DNA from: JBBSOK01 sp965219125
GTDB lineage: Bacteria > Bacteroidota > Bacteroidia > Flavobacteriales > Flavobacteriaceae
Reading direction: 5' to 3'
Assembly: GCA_965219125.1 (NCBI GenBank)
Contig: CBDCMO010000001.1
Coordinates: 382,533-446,532, forward strand
Length of the DNA stretch: 64,000 bases
Below the pieces are notes generated by a model. The model made no database searches and had not been told where the DNA came from. It was given only the letters and a program-made list of their open reading frames with translations. Positions 23,711 through 31,732 of the stretch are shown here, in pieces. Position 1 is the stretch's first letter. Every line of letters begins with the position of its first letter. The translations under genes and the position numbers were made by a program.

Positions 23711-25132
23711 ATGACATATTTAAAAAAAACATTACTCCTTGTTGGTTTATGTGTTCTTAATTGCGGATGTGGCACTTATTTTAATCAGCCTATCGGACCC
23801 GAAGATTCCAAAATTGGTGAGCTCACAAACAAGAGTAATATATTAAAAAATTTTCCTTTACCTAATGAAAAGGTAGTTGTTGGGGTTTATAATTTTAAAG
23901 ATCAAACTGGGCAATATAAAAGTGTTGAAAATGGTAGTACTTTTAGTACTGCCGTATCTCAAGGAGCAACGACAATATTAGTAAAAGCTCTGGAAGACTC
24001 TAAATGGTTTACTCCAATTGAACGAGAAAATCTTGGAAATCTCCTTAATGAAAGAAATATCATCCGATCAACTCGTGAGGAATATCGTAAAAATCCTAAT
24101 AGTAATAATCAACCTAATTTACCTCCACTTCTGTATGCAGGAATGTTACTTGAGGGAGGTGTAATTTCATATGATTCTAATATTGTTACCGGTGGTGTAG
24201 GGGCAAGATACTTTGGAGTAGGTGGTTCTACCGAATATAGACAAGATAGAATAACGGTATATCTGCGAGCCGTTGCAACAAGTAGTGGAGAGGTTCTGAA
24301 AACTGTGTATGTTTCAAAAACGATACTTTCCCAGGCAGTAGATGCAAGTCTATTTCGATATGTCAATTTTCAAAGGTTATTAGAGGTTGAAACTGGCTTT
24401 ACGAAAAATGAACCCGTTCAATTGGCAATGCAAGATGCCATAGAGAAAGCTGTGGAGGCATTGATTATTGAGGGCATAGACGATAAGTTATGGAGTACTA
24501 AAGATGGTGAGCAAACTAATAAAGATTTGGTGGAAGAGTATAATAAAGAAAAGGAAATAGAAGAATCCACTTTACTTTACAATAGAAAGCAAACACCCAG
24601 AATTTTAAAAAATGCGTTAACTCTATCAGGAAGTGTTCCATTACTGAATGGTGATTTTAGTAAGAAGAGGTTTGGGTCTGCTGGAGGATTAGCTTATTCC
24701 AGAAATATTACTGATAATTTTGACCTTTCATTAGAAGGGCAGTATTTGACCTTAAAAGGTGGAAATACCTATTCCAAGAATTTTATTGACGCCTCCTTAA
24801 GAGGACAGTTATACATTCTTCCCTACGAGAAGTTTACACCATATGTTTATGCAGGTGTAGGTTATCTCTTTGATCTTGATAAAAGATTTAATCAAATACA
24901 AAAAGTAAATCCAGTTTTAAAATTTCAAACTGGTGTAGGTTTAAAATATTTATTTTCGGAAAGAATAGGAATAAAATTTTATGCCGAAAATAATTTTACA
25001 TTTAGTGACGAGTTGGATCTTGCTGTTACTGGCAAGAGAGACGATTTTTTCTACAATTTTGGATTAGGGTTAATTTATAATTTTGGAAGAATTTTATCAG
25101 CGGACGTTAAAGAAATACCAAATAAATTATGA
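23711..25132 (+). CDS. csgG: CsgG curli secretion channel with extra C-terminal beta-barrel domain
   Basis: 473 residues. The lipoprotein signal ends at CGCG (acylated Cys 18 or 20). Residues about 45-270 follow E. coli CsgG closely: VVGVYNFKDQTGQYK, FSTAVSQGATTILVKALEDS, WFTPIERENLGNLLNERNII, GGVGARYFGVGGSTEYRQD and NEPVQLAMQDAIEKAVEALI. E. coli CsgG ends near residue 277, but here a linker is followed by about 165 residues of alternating strands (SLEGQYLTLKGG, YVYAGVGYL, FQTGVGLKYLFS, FYNFGLGLIYNFG), the pattern of a small outer-membrane barrel. CsgG forms a nonameric pore. The stop overlaps the next start (ATGA), implying coupled translation. Confidence 0.93.
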   Translation: MTYLKKTLLLVGLCVLNCGCGTYFNQPIGPEDSKIGELTNKSNILKNFPLPNEKVVVGVYNFKDQTGQYKSVENGSTFSTAVSQGATTILVKALEDSKWFTPIERENLGNLLNERNIIRSTREEYRKNPNSNNQPNLPPLLYAGMLLEGGVISYDSNIVTGGVGARYFGVGGSTEYRQDRITVYLRAVATSSGEVLKTVYVSKTILSQAVDASLFRYVNFQRLLEVETGFTKNEPVQLAMQDAIEKAVEALIIEGIDDKLWSTKDGEQTNKDLVEEYNKEKEIEESTLLYNRKQTPRILKNALTLSGSVPLLNGDFSKKRFGSAGGLAYSRNITDNFDLSLEGQYLTLKGGNTYSKNFIDASLRGQLYILPYEKFTPYVYAGVGYLFDLDKRFNQIQKVNPVLKFQTGVGLKYLFSERIGIKFYAENNFTFSDELDLAVTGKRDDFFYNFGLGLIYNFGRILSADVKEIPNKL

Positions 25133-26631
25133 AAAATTTAATTTTTAAATGTAGTTGCATAATGCTATTGGTTTTTATTACATCTTGTAGTGAAACAGGA
25201 ATAGAAGATTCTGGGTCAGGCACTCTCACAGGAACCGTCGTTGCAGATGGCACAAATACTCCATTAATTAATGTTAAAATATCAACATCACCAGTTTCAA
25301 ATACTGTATTTACAGACGAAGAAGGTAAATTCACTATTGAAAATGTTATTGAAGGAGATTATTCCGTACAAGCTGATTTGGATGGATATCTTACAGCTTT
25401 CAAAGCAGCTTCCGTATCACAAGGACAAACAAATAATGTGGTTTTCGAGTTGAAAATTTCTACAGCCAACAACAGACCACCTACTACACCTATATTGATC
25501 TCACCAGAAGATAATGCGGTAATAGAAAATATTGGGGCAAATTTTGTTTGGTCAGCTAGCGATCCTGATGCTGATATTCTTACATACACTCTTGAGTTAC
25601 GAAATTCAAATAATACTAATATTCAACGTTTTGAAAATTTAGCAGACACCACTTTTACAGTAACTCCGCTAACCATCGGCACAAATTATTTTTGGCAAAT
25701 AATTGCGAATGATGGAATTAATGATCCAGTTAGGAGTGCTGTGAGTGCGTTTGAAGTAACAAATTCACCAATCTTAAATAGATTTCTTTTTGTAAGAAAC
25801 ATAAATGGAAATAATGTTATCTTCTCTGCCAATGAAGATGGAGACGAATTTCAGCTTACCGATTCCAATACAAACAGTTTCAGGCCAAGAAGAAATGTAG
25901 CAGCTGGAAAAATAGCTTATTTTCAAACTTCAGGAGCGCAAATTGATATTTATACAATGAATCGGGACGGAACGAATAAAGTGAAGATTACAACCTCAAT
26001 TCGCCCAAATGGCTTTAATTTGAATGAATTAGGATTCTCTTGGCCAGTAAATAGCGATAAAATATATTTCCCAAATTTCGATAAATTATATAGCATAAAT
26101 TCTAATGGACAGGGTATATCCATACCACCAATTTATCAAACCACGGATGGCTCTTTTATTTCTGAAGTAGATGTAAACGAAAGCAACAATTTAATTGCTT
26201 TAAAAACTAACGACATCAATGGTTATAACGCCAATATATTTACAATTGATTTTGGCGGAAACATTTTGCAGACAATTCTTACTGGAGTTGCAGGTGCGGT
26301 TAGTGGCTTGAATTTATCTGCAACAAATCAACGAATACTTTATTCTAGAGACTTTTCTGGTTTTGAAGATCCGACCGGTGCCTACAGAAGGTTTGATTCA
26401 AGATTATATCTTTATGAATTTTCTACTTCAACCTCGACAGAGATTTCGTATCAAAAGCCGGGAGGGACAAATGATCTAGAACCACGATTTTCGCCAAATG
26501 AAGCAGAAGTAATTTTTACAAATACTTCAAACGATGGGATTTCTGTAAAAAATGTTACCAAGATAGTGCTCGATGAAAATGACAGTCGCGTTCAGCTTTT
26601 TGATAACGCCTTCATGCCTGATTGGGAATGA
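25129..26631 (+). CDS. Curli-operon lipoprotein: carboxypeptidase-regulatory-like domain, Fn3-like domain and beta-propeller
   Basis: 500 residues. The signal peptide ends in the lipobox ITSC (Cys20), followed by SETGIEDSGSG, without an obvious retention signal. Residues about 30-105 form a carboxypeptidase-regulatory-like fold (GTLTGTVVADGTNTPLINVK, FTDEEGKFTIENVIEGDY). Residues about 115-210 are Fn3/cadherin-like (PPTTPILISPEDNAV, SDPDADILTYTLEL, YFWQIIAND). Residues about 215-500 hold repeating TolB/WD40-like blades (NEDGDEFQLTDSNTN, MNRDGTNKVKIT, FSPNEAEVIFTN). It overlaps csgG by 4 bp, so it is part of the export operon. A role in fibre anchoring or surface contact is inference; function unknown. 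Confidence 0.8.
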   Translation: MKNLIFKCSCIMLLVFITSCSETGIEDSGSGTLTGTVVADGTNTPLINVKISTSPVSNTVFTDEEGKFTIENVIEGDYSVQADLDGYLTAFKAASVSQGQTNNVVFELKISTANNRPPTTPILISPEDNAVIENIGANFVWSASDPDADILTYTLELRNSNNTNIQRFENLADTTFTVTPLTIGTNYFWQIIANDGINDPVRSAVSAFEVTNSPILNRFLFVRNINGNNVIFSANEDGDEFQLTDSNTNSFRPRRNVAAGKIAYFQTSGAQIDIYTMNRDGTNKVKITTSIRPNGFNLNELGFSWPVNSDKIYFPNFDKLYSINSNGQGISIPPIYQTTDGSFISEVDVNESNNLIALKTNDINGYNANIFTIDFGGNILQTILTGVAGAVSGLNLSATNQRILYSRDFSGFEDPTGAYRRFDSRLYLYEFSTSTSTEISYQKPGGTNDLEPRFSPNEAEVIFTNTSNDGISVKNVTKIVLDENDSRVQLFDNAFMPDWE

Positions 26632-26694
26632 TACATAAATTTGTCCCGTCCTAAATAATCGATACAGATTATTAAAGGATTAAATTTATAACTT

Positions 26695-26726
26695 AAAGCT
26701 TAACGATGCTAGCATCGTTAAGCTTT
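26695..26726. terminator. Perfect 32-bp palindrome at the orfB 3' end
   Basis: Arms 26695-26710 and 26711-26726 (AAGCTTAACGATGCT then AGCATCGTTAAGCTT) with no loop, followed on the plus strand by TTTT. On the minus strand the palindrome encodes the last ten residues of OrfB and its stop, so it can serve as a bidirectional terminator for both the IS and the curli operon. Confidence 0.75.
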
Positions 26727-26955
26727 TTTGATTTATACTGTTTTCTTTTGAGTTTATTTTGTTGATGCATTTGTTTTGGAGTTAGCATATGATTGGATGA
26801 ATGTGGTCTTTGGTTATTATAGATTTCGATTGCATCTTTGATTAATTGGCTCTTCAGCTCAATATCGTTGATGCTTTTAGCGATATTAAATTCTTGCTTG
26901 AGTATTCCATTGATTCTCTCTGCTATCGCATTCTCATATGGATCATACTTCTCTG

Positions 26956-27556
26956 TTGTGTGTCATTAAAAAAAATCGCGCTGGAATTGAGAAAAAGGAA
27001 TGGGATTTTGCACTGAAAAAAAGCTGAAAACGGAACTTTTCGCAACGGAATTGACGCTGAAACCGCAAAACTGGAATTTATGGCAACCGCTTTTTTGCTG
27101 ACCAAAGGCAAAACCGAAAATCTCTGGGATTTTGCCGAAATCCTGAAACCAAAACAAAACTGGAATTGAGCAACGTTTCGCCGAAATTTACTCGGACGCA
27201 AAAAATCGGGCGGAAAGGATTCGAAATTTTTTTTGGTTTTTTAAGTGCGAAATTGAAAACCGCTGTTTCTCGTCGGATTCGGCAACCAATGGAAATTGAA
27301 TGTGGAAAACAAAACGTCGGACTTTACTCGCACGTGAAAAACAAAGCGTAAAAAAAAAGTAAAGACGCCACACAACAAGGTGTATAAAACATAGCTGGCT
27401 TTTGGCTTTCCGAAAGGTCTGTACTTATTTGCGAAGTCCGCCAAATCTCTGATTTGGCAGTTTACGTTGAAATTTTTGGTTCCAAATCAGAGATTTGGCT
27501 AATTGCTCAATCGAAAATTATCGTTATTTTAGACGCTACGTTTCATACACGTAACG
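26956..27556. mobile_element. 601-bp cassette-like insertion without target duplication
   Basis: The orfB sequence is cut cleanly between G and TC of CTGTCATG, with nothing duplicated or lost. The insert plus flank begins GTTGTGT (26955-26961) and its right third opens with the exact reverse complement ACACAAC (27370-27376), leading into a 187-bp folded region. The left part (26962-27369) has unusual composition, with repeated GGAAT, AAACTGGAATT and GCAAAACC words and no convincing gene: reading frames of 92 and 61 codons there show no family features. The layout resembles an integron gene cassette (body plus attC) in a secondary site. No integrase gene is present in this window. Confidence 0.55.
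27370..27556. repeat. attC-like folded element
   Basis: Outer arms: GTGTATAAAACATAGC (27380-27395) and GCTACGTTTCATACAC (27535-27550), 14 of 16 positions complementary. Inner arms: GCCAAATCTCTGATTTGGC (27440-27458) and CCAAATCAGAGATTTGGC (27482-27499), which are complementary to each other and also self-complementary (GCCAAATC/GATTTGGC). The whole segment can fold into one long imperfect hairpin, as attC sites do, but it is longer than typical attC sites and the core heptamers differ from RYYYAAC/GTTRRRY. Confidence 0.6.
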
Positions 27557-28159
27557 TCATGCTTGCCTTGATATTGTTTTTGCTCAATAACTCTTGATAG
27601 TCATCAGAACAGTATTGCAAACCTCTATCGGAGTGATGTATTAAAGGTTTTTCCTTATCTATTCTGTGTTTTAAAGCCATATCCAGCGCTTGAACAGAAC
27701 CATCTACTGCTAATGTGTTAGATACATTATATCCCATTATCTTTTTTGAGTAGGCATCTGTAATCAAGGCTAGGTATGACGGGTTAATCCTAGTTCCTAC
27801 GTAGGTGATGTCACTGACCCAGATTTGTTCGGGACGTATAATATCAACATTGCTAACTATATTTTTATGCTTTCTAAATCGGTGATGTGAGTCTGTAGTT
27901 ATGTGATAACTTCTCTTAGGTTTTATAAGCATGTGATTTACTTTGAGTATTCTAAAAAGCTTGTCTCTCCCTACTTTTAAGCCAGAGAGTTCTTCTCTTA
28001 AGATATGATATAATTTTCTGGCACCAACTTTTGGCATAACATTGCGCACACCCCTGACTAAGGTTATGACTTGTTTTGCTATGGACTGATTATGTCTTCT
28101 AGACCTAATAGATCGATAATATACCTGTCTATCCAGCCCGAGTAAGTTACAGGTAGAAA

Positions 28160-28594
28160 CTAGTGTTTCCTTGTGTTCTTCTTTGAAGATCTCGATAACT
28201 CGGGCGTGTAATTTTTTCTGATTTGAATGTCGTATTCCTTTTCTGCCATATCAACGAGCATATCAAAAATGATTGCCTTCTTGTCCGCTCTCTCGGCTAG
28301 ATGTTCTGCCCTAGCTTTTTGCTTTTCAAGAAGCTTTACTTTGGCCTCTAATTCGATAATTTTTTGTTCTGGTGTCTTTGCCACGGTTACAACGGATAGG
28401 TTTTCCCAATCAAAGGTACCATATTTGCGCAACCAAGAGGTTATTGTCGATCTAGCTTGGATGCCATATTTAAGGTGAGCCGAAAGTCGATCTAACGCTC
28501 CCGACTCGATTTCATCTACGACTTGAAGCTTAAAAGAAAGCGAGTAGTCTTTTTGGGTTCGTTTTAGATAACCCCTGTTTACTGATGTTTTCAT
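28160..28594 (-). CDS. IS3-family transposase OrfA
   Basis: 144 residues. An N-terminal helix-turn-helix (YSLSFKLQVVDEIESG, YGIQARSTITSWLRKYG) binds the IS ends. It is followed by a leucine-zipper-like coiled coil (KIIELEAKVKLLEKQKARAEHL) for multimerisation. The stop at 28160 lies inside the orfB frame, with an A6 slippery run about 50 bp earlier, the usual IS3 arrangement for producing the OrfAB fusion. OrfA itself appears intact. Confidence 0.9.
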   Translation of the reverse strand: MKTSVNRGYLKRTQKDYSLSFKLQVVDEIESGALDRLSAHLKYGIQARSTITSWLRKYGTFDWENLSVVTVAKTPEQKIIELEAKVKLLEKQKARAEHLAERADKKAIIFDMLVDMAEKEYDIQIRKNYTPELSRSSKKNTRKH

Positions 28595-28651
28595 TACACT
28601 AAGGTTTTAGTGTATCGCTATTTCAGGACGGGACAATTCTTGAAAAGTAAA

Positions 28652-28678
28652 AAGCTCACTTTTGTGGGCTTTTTTTTT
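28652..28678 (+). terminator. Intrinsic terminator, probably the original curli-operon terminator
   Basis: AAGCTCAC, loop TTTT, GTGGGCTT (one G-U), then T7. It now lies beyond the IS and just before the purM promoter. Confidence 0.8.
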
Positions 28679-28684
28679 AATCCG

Positions 28685-28692
28685 TATTTTTG
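28685..28692 (+). promoter_or_regulatory. TAnnTTTG -7 box of purM
   Basis: TATTTTTG, 18 bp before the ATG at 28710. Confidence 0.65.
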
Positions 28693-28709
28693 CTAAACAA
28701 GAAAATTTC

Positions 28710-29891
28710 ATGAGCCTAGAAAATTTAAATAGATACTCCGGCCGAGGCGTTTCCGCAGACAAAGAAGATGTCCATAACGCAATTAAAAATGTTGACAAAG
28801 GCATTTTTCCGCAAGCATTCTGTAAAATAATACCGGATTATCTTACCAATGATGATGACTATTGTTTGATAATGCACGCCGATGGCGCTGGTACAAAATC
28901 TTCATTGGCATATATGTATTGGAAAGAAACTGGAGATCTTTCAGTTTGGAAAGGAATTTCCCAAGATGCGTTAATAATGAATATTGACGATTTAATCTGC
29001 GTTGGTGCGGTTGATAATATTCTGCTTTCTTCAACAATTGGGCGGAATAAAAATTTAATCACGGGCGAAGTTATTTCAGAAATAATAAATAGTACAGAAG
29101 AACTTATAAAAGAAATGGCAACTTTTGGCGTTACCATACATTCAACAGGCGGCGAAACGGCAGATGTAGGCGATTTGGTGCGAACAATAATTGTTGATAG
29201 TACAGTAACTGCGAGAATGAAAAAAGCAGATGTAATTGATAATGCGAACATTAAAGCTGGCGACGTAATTGTTGGTCTTGCATCATTTGGGCAAGCAACG
29301 TATGAAAAGGAATATAATGGCGGTATGGGAAGTAACGGACTAACTTCAGCACGTCACGATGTTTTTAATAAGAATTTGGCCAAAAAATTTCCTGAAAGTT
29401 ATGATCAGGCTATTCCCGAAAACTTAATTTATAGTGGTAGCAAAAATCTGCAAGATTCAATTGAAGGAAGTTCTTTAAACGCTGGCAAACTCGTGCTATC
29501 CCCAACTAGAACATACGCACCGGTTATTAAAAAAATTCTTTCGAAATATACGGCAATGGATATTCACGGTATGGTGCATTGCAGCGGTGGCGCACAGACA
29601 AAAATTTTGCATTTCGTAAAAAATCTTCATATTATTAAAGATAATCTTTTTGAAATACCACCACTTTTTAAATTAATTCAAGAAGAAAGCAAAACCGATT
29701 GGCAGGAAATGTACAAAGTATTTAATATGGGACATCGAATGGAATTATATGTTCCTTCAGAAATTGCCGAAGATGTTATTGCAATCTCAAAATCCTTCAA
29801 CATTGAAGCAAAAATTGTTGGTAGGGTTGAAGCTTCTGAAGCTAAAAAACTTACAATAATATCAGATAAAGGTTCATTTTTATATAGTTGA
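28710..29891 (+). CDS. purM: Phosphoribosylformylglycinamidine cyclo-ligase (AIR synthetase)
   Basis: 393 residues from ATG 28710; the longer TTG-initiated frame runs through the terminator and promoter. It has the PurM-like fold motifs SLENLNRYSGRGVSADKED, HADGAGTKSSLAYMYW, IMNIDDLICVGA, STGGETADVGDLV and the C-terminal FNMGHRMELYV. The Bacteroidota form is longer than the roughly 345-residue E. coli enzyme. It closes the imidazole ring in purine synthesis using ATP. The end overlaps the msrA-like gene tail to tail by 12 bp. Confidence 0.93.
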   Translation: MSLENLNRYSGRGVSADKEDVHNAIKNVDKGIFPQAFCKIIPDYLTNDDDYCLIMHADGAGTKSSLAYMYWKETGDLSVWKGISQDALIMNIDDLICVGAVDNILLSSTIGRNKNLITGEVISEIINSTEELIKEMATFGVTIHSTGGETADVGDLVRTIIVDSTVTARMKKADVIDNANIKAGDVIVGLASFGQATYEKEYNGGMGSNGLTSARHDVFNKNLAKKFPESYDQAIPENLIYSGSKNLQDSIEGSSLNAGKLVLSPTRTYAPVIKKILSKYTAMDIHGMVHCSGGAQTKILHFVKNLHIIKDNLFEIPPLFKLIQEESKTDWQEMYKVFNMGHRMELYVPSEIAEDVIAISKSFNIEAKIVGRVEASEAKKLTIISDKGSFLYS

Positions 29892-30350
29892 TATTTTTGT
29901 CAACTTCGGAATAATATATTTTGTACAGAACGGAGCATCGGGATTTTTGCCAAAATAATCTTGAAGTGATTCACGACTGGGTTTAAATTTTTGAAATTGT
30001 AAAACCTGTGTAATTAATTTTTCATCAAATTCTTTTTGAAGATCTGTAATAAGTATTTCAATCTTAATTTTTTCAATTCCAGAAAAATAATAAACCGCAC
30101 TTCTATATTTACTTCGGAATGAGTGTTGGGAGGTGCTAGCGTGCGTAAAAAGATGAATTTTTAATAAATGGCGGAGGCTAACGATTGTTTTGTCATAATG
30201 TACAACAACAGCTTCAGAAAAATCAGCATTAGGTTTTAAAGATGAAATATAGCCTTGCTCAACTTTTATTATACCTTCTATACTTTTAAAAACAGCTTCG
30301 GTACACCAATGGCAACCGCCTCCTAATCCTATCTTTTGAATATTTTTCAC
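29880..30350 (-). CDS. Peptide methionine sulfoxide reductase A-like protein (GCHWC variant)
   Basis: 156 residues, starting at GTG 30350. The active-site segment is GLGGGCHWCTEAVF with Cys13 and Cys16; classic MsrA has GCFWC, so the Phe next to the nucleophile is His here. Further MsrA features are KSIEGIIKVEQGY, FSEAVVVHYD, KYRSAVYYF and, near the end, ESLQDYFGKNPDAPFC with a possible resolving Cys. It would reduce methionine-S-sulfoxide in proteins. The family call is good, but the His variant may mark a distinct subfamily. Confidence 0.82.
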   Translation of the reverse strand: MKNIQKIGLGGGCHWCTEAVFKSIEGIIKVEQGYISSLKPNADFSEAVVVHYDKTIVSLRHLLKIHLFTHASTSQHSFRSKYRSAVYYFSGIEKIKIEILITDLQKEFDEKLITQVLQFQKFKPSRESLQDYFGKNPDAPFCTKYIIPKLTKISTI

Positions 30351-30585
30351 GTTATAAAAGTCGAAAAATTTCTATAACCTTTCAATATTCTGCATCGTAA
30401 TCGATATCAAAAAAAAGTAAAATCAAAACCTAAAATAAAGACTACTAACTTAGATTTATAAATTCCCATCGTACGGATAATAAATTTCTATTATCGAAAA
30501 TTCTTCATACAATATGCGTTATCGCGCATTAGGCATTTCAAATAATCTAAAGTCTGAAATACAAAAATCTAATAACTTTTATTCG

Positions 30586-30593
30586 TAAATTTG
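30586..30593 (+). promoter_or_regulatory. TAnnTTTG -7 box of prfA
   Basis: TAAATTTG. It overlaps the in-frame TTG at 30591, which favours ATG 30633 as the start. Confidence 0.65.
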
Positions 30594-30632
30594 CAATCCT
30601 TCCAAAAAGGGGAAAAATATTCAAATTATCCT

Positions 30633-31709
30633 ATGTTAGAAAAATTGCAATTTGTAAAACAACGCTTTGATGAGGTAAGCGATCTTATCATTCAACCTGA
30701 TATTATTACCGATCAAAAAAGATATATTTCCCTTAATAAAGAATACAAAGATCTACGTGTTTTAATGGATAAACGTGAAGAATATCAAGAGCTTACTGAT
30801 AATATTACGGAGGCGGAAGAAATTATTAAAGACGGCAGTGATGCTGAAATGGTAGATATGGCAAAGCTTCAATTAGATGAAGCCAAAACCAGAATTCCAA
30901 AATTAGACGACGAAATTAAATTTTTACTCGTACCAAAAGACCCCGAAGATGCTAAAAATGCAGTAATGGAAATTAGAGCAGGAACTGGTGGCGACGAAGC
31001 CAGTATTTTTGCGGGAGACCTATTTAGAATGTATACAAAATATTGCGAGAATAAAGGTTGGAAAACCAATGTAGTAGACTTTAATGAAGGTACAAGCGGT
31101 GGTTACAAGGAAATTCAGTTAGAAATTGAGGGAGAAGATGTGTACGGAACTTTAAAGTTCGAAGCTGGAGTTCACCGAGTGCAGCGTGTGCCACAAACCG
31201 AAACGCAAGGCCGGGTGCATACAAGCGCAGCGACTGTTATGGTTTTTCCCGAAGCGGAGGAATTTGATGTTGAAATAGATCCAAAAGACGTTCGTATAGA
31301 TTTTTTCTGTAGTTCTGGACCGGGTGGACAGTCTGTAAACACGACCTATTCGGCGGTTAGATTAACCCACCTTCCAACAGGTTTGGTTGCGCAATGCCAA
31401 GATCAAAAGTCACAACACAAAAATAAGGATAAAGCTTTCAAGGTTTTACGTTCCCGATTATATGATATGGAACTTGCCAAAAAACAAGCAGAAGACGCAT
31501 TGAAACGTGGCTCGATGGTTACAAGTGGTGATCGTAGTGCAAAAATTAGAACCTATAATTATGCGCAAGGTCGGGTAACAGATCACCGTATAAATTTTAC
31601 GCTTTATAATTTGGGTAATATTATGAATGGCGACGTTCAAGAGATTATAGACGAGTTGCAATTAGTAAGTAATATGGAGAAGTTGAAAGAGTTAGGTGAT
31701 ACTTTTTAA
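30633..31709 (+). CDS. prfA: Peptide chain release factor 1
   Basis: 358 residues from ATG 30633. The GGQ peptidyl-hydrolysis motif is in SSGPGGQSVNTTYSAV, and the stop-codon recognition region includes HRVQRVPQTETQGRVHTS (split: HRVQRVPQTE and GRVHTS) and IRAGTGGDEA. It terminates translation at UAA and UAG. pyrF begins 23 bp later, and the three genes prfA-pyrF-btuF-like probably share a transcript. Confidence 0.97.
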   Translation: MLEKLQFVKQRFDEVSDLIIQPDIITDQKRYISLNKEYKDLRVLMDKREEYQELTDNITEAEEIIKDGSDAEMVDMAKLQLDEAKTRIPKLDDEIKFLLVPKDPEDAKNAVMEIRAGTGGDEASIFAGDLFRMYTKYCENKGWKTNVVDFNEGTSGGYKEIQLEIEGEDVYGTLKFEAGVHRVQRVPQTETQGRVHTSAATVMVFPEAEEFDVEIDPKDVRIDFFCSSGPGGQSVNTTYSAVRLTHLPTGLVAQCQDQKSQHKNKDKAFKVLRSRLYDMELAKKQAEDALKRGSMVTSGDRSAKIRTYNYAQGRVTDHRINFTLYNLGNIMNGDVQEIIDELQLVSNMEKLKELGDTF

Positions 31710-31732
31710 TTAAGCAAATTGAACTAATAAAT

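Larger units (their letters stand above)
26693..28217 (-). pseudogene. IS3-family transposase orfB, split by a 601-bp insertion
   Basis: The N-terminal part (from about 28217 down to 27557) reads RVIEIFKEEHKETLVS, LLGLDRQVYYRS, then an rve core with QIWVSDITYVG (first Asp), ALITDAYSKKIMGY and HHSDRGLQYCS (second Asp), and breaks after NIKASMT. The C-terminal part (26954 down to 26693) resumes EKYDPYENAIAERINGILKQEF, giving the catalytic Glu, and ends KLNDASIVKL. Joining the two sides restores the reading frame exactly. The insertion adds a stop (MTLRV*). orfB would be reached from orfA by -1 frameshift at the A6 run (complement of 28212-28217). Transposition from this copy is presumably lost. 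Confidence 0.9.
26642..28635 (-). mobile_element. IS3-family insertion sequence (IS150-like), interrupted
   Basis: Ends are TGTCCCGTCCTAAATAATCG (26642-26661) and, inverted, TGTCCCGTCCTGAAATAGCG (28616-28635). The target duplication is ATT (26639-26641 and 28636-28638). It encodes orfA and a frameshifted orfB transposase on the minus strand. The total is 1994 bp, of which 601 bp (26956-27556) are foreign, leaving 1393 bp, a normal IS3-family length. It lies 10 bp after the lipoprotein stop and separates the curli operon from its probable original terminator at 28652. Confidence 0.92.

Noticed and set aside
26923..27351. Reading frames of 92 and 61-63 codons on both strands inside the cassette-like insert
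   Set aside because: They overlap each other in several frames, have no start context or family features, and follow the A/T-biased word repeats of the insert. Possible cassette remnants, not called as genes.
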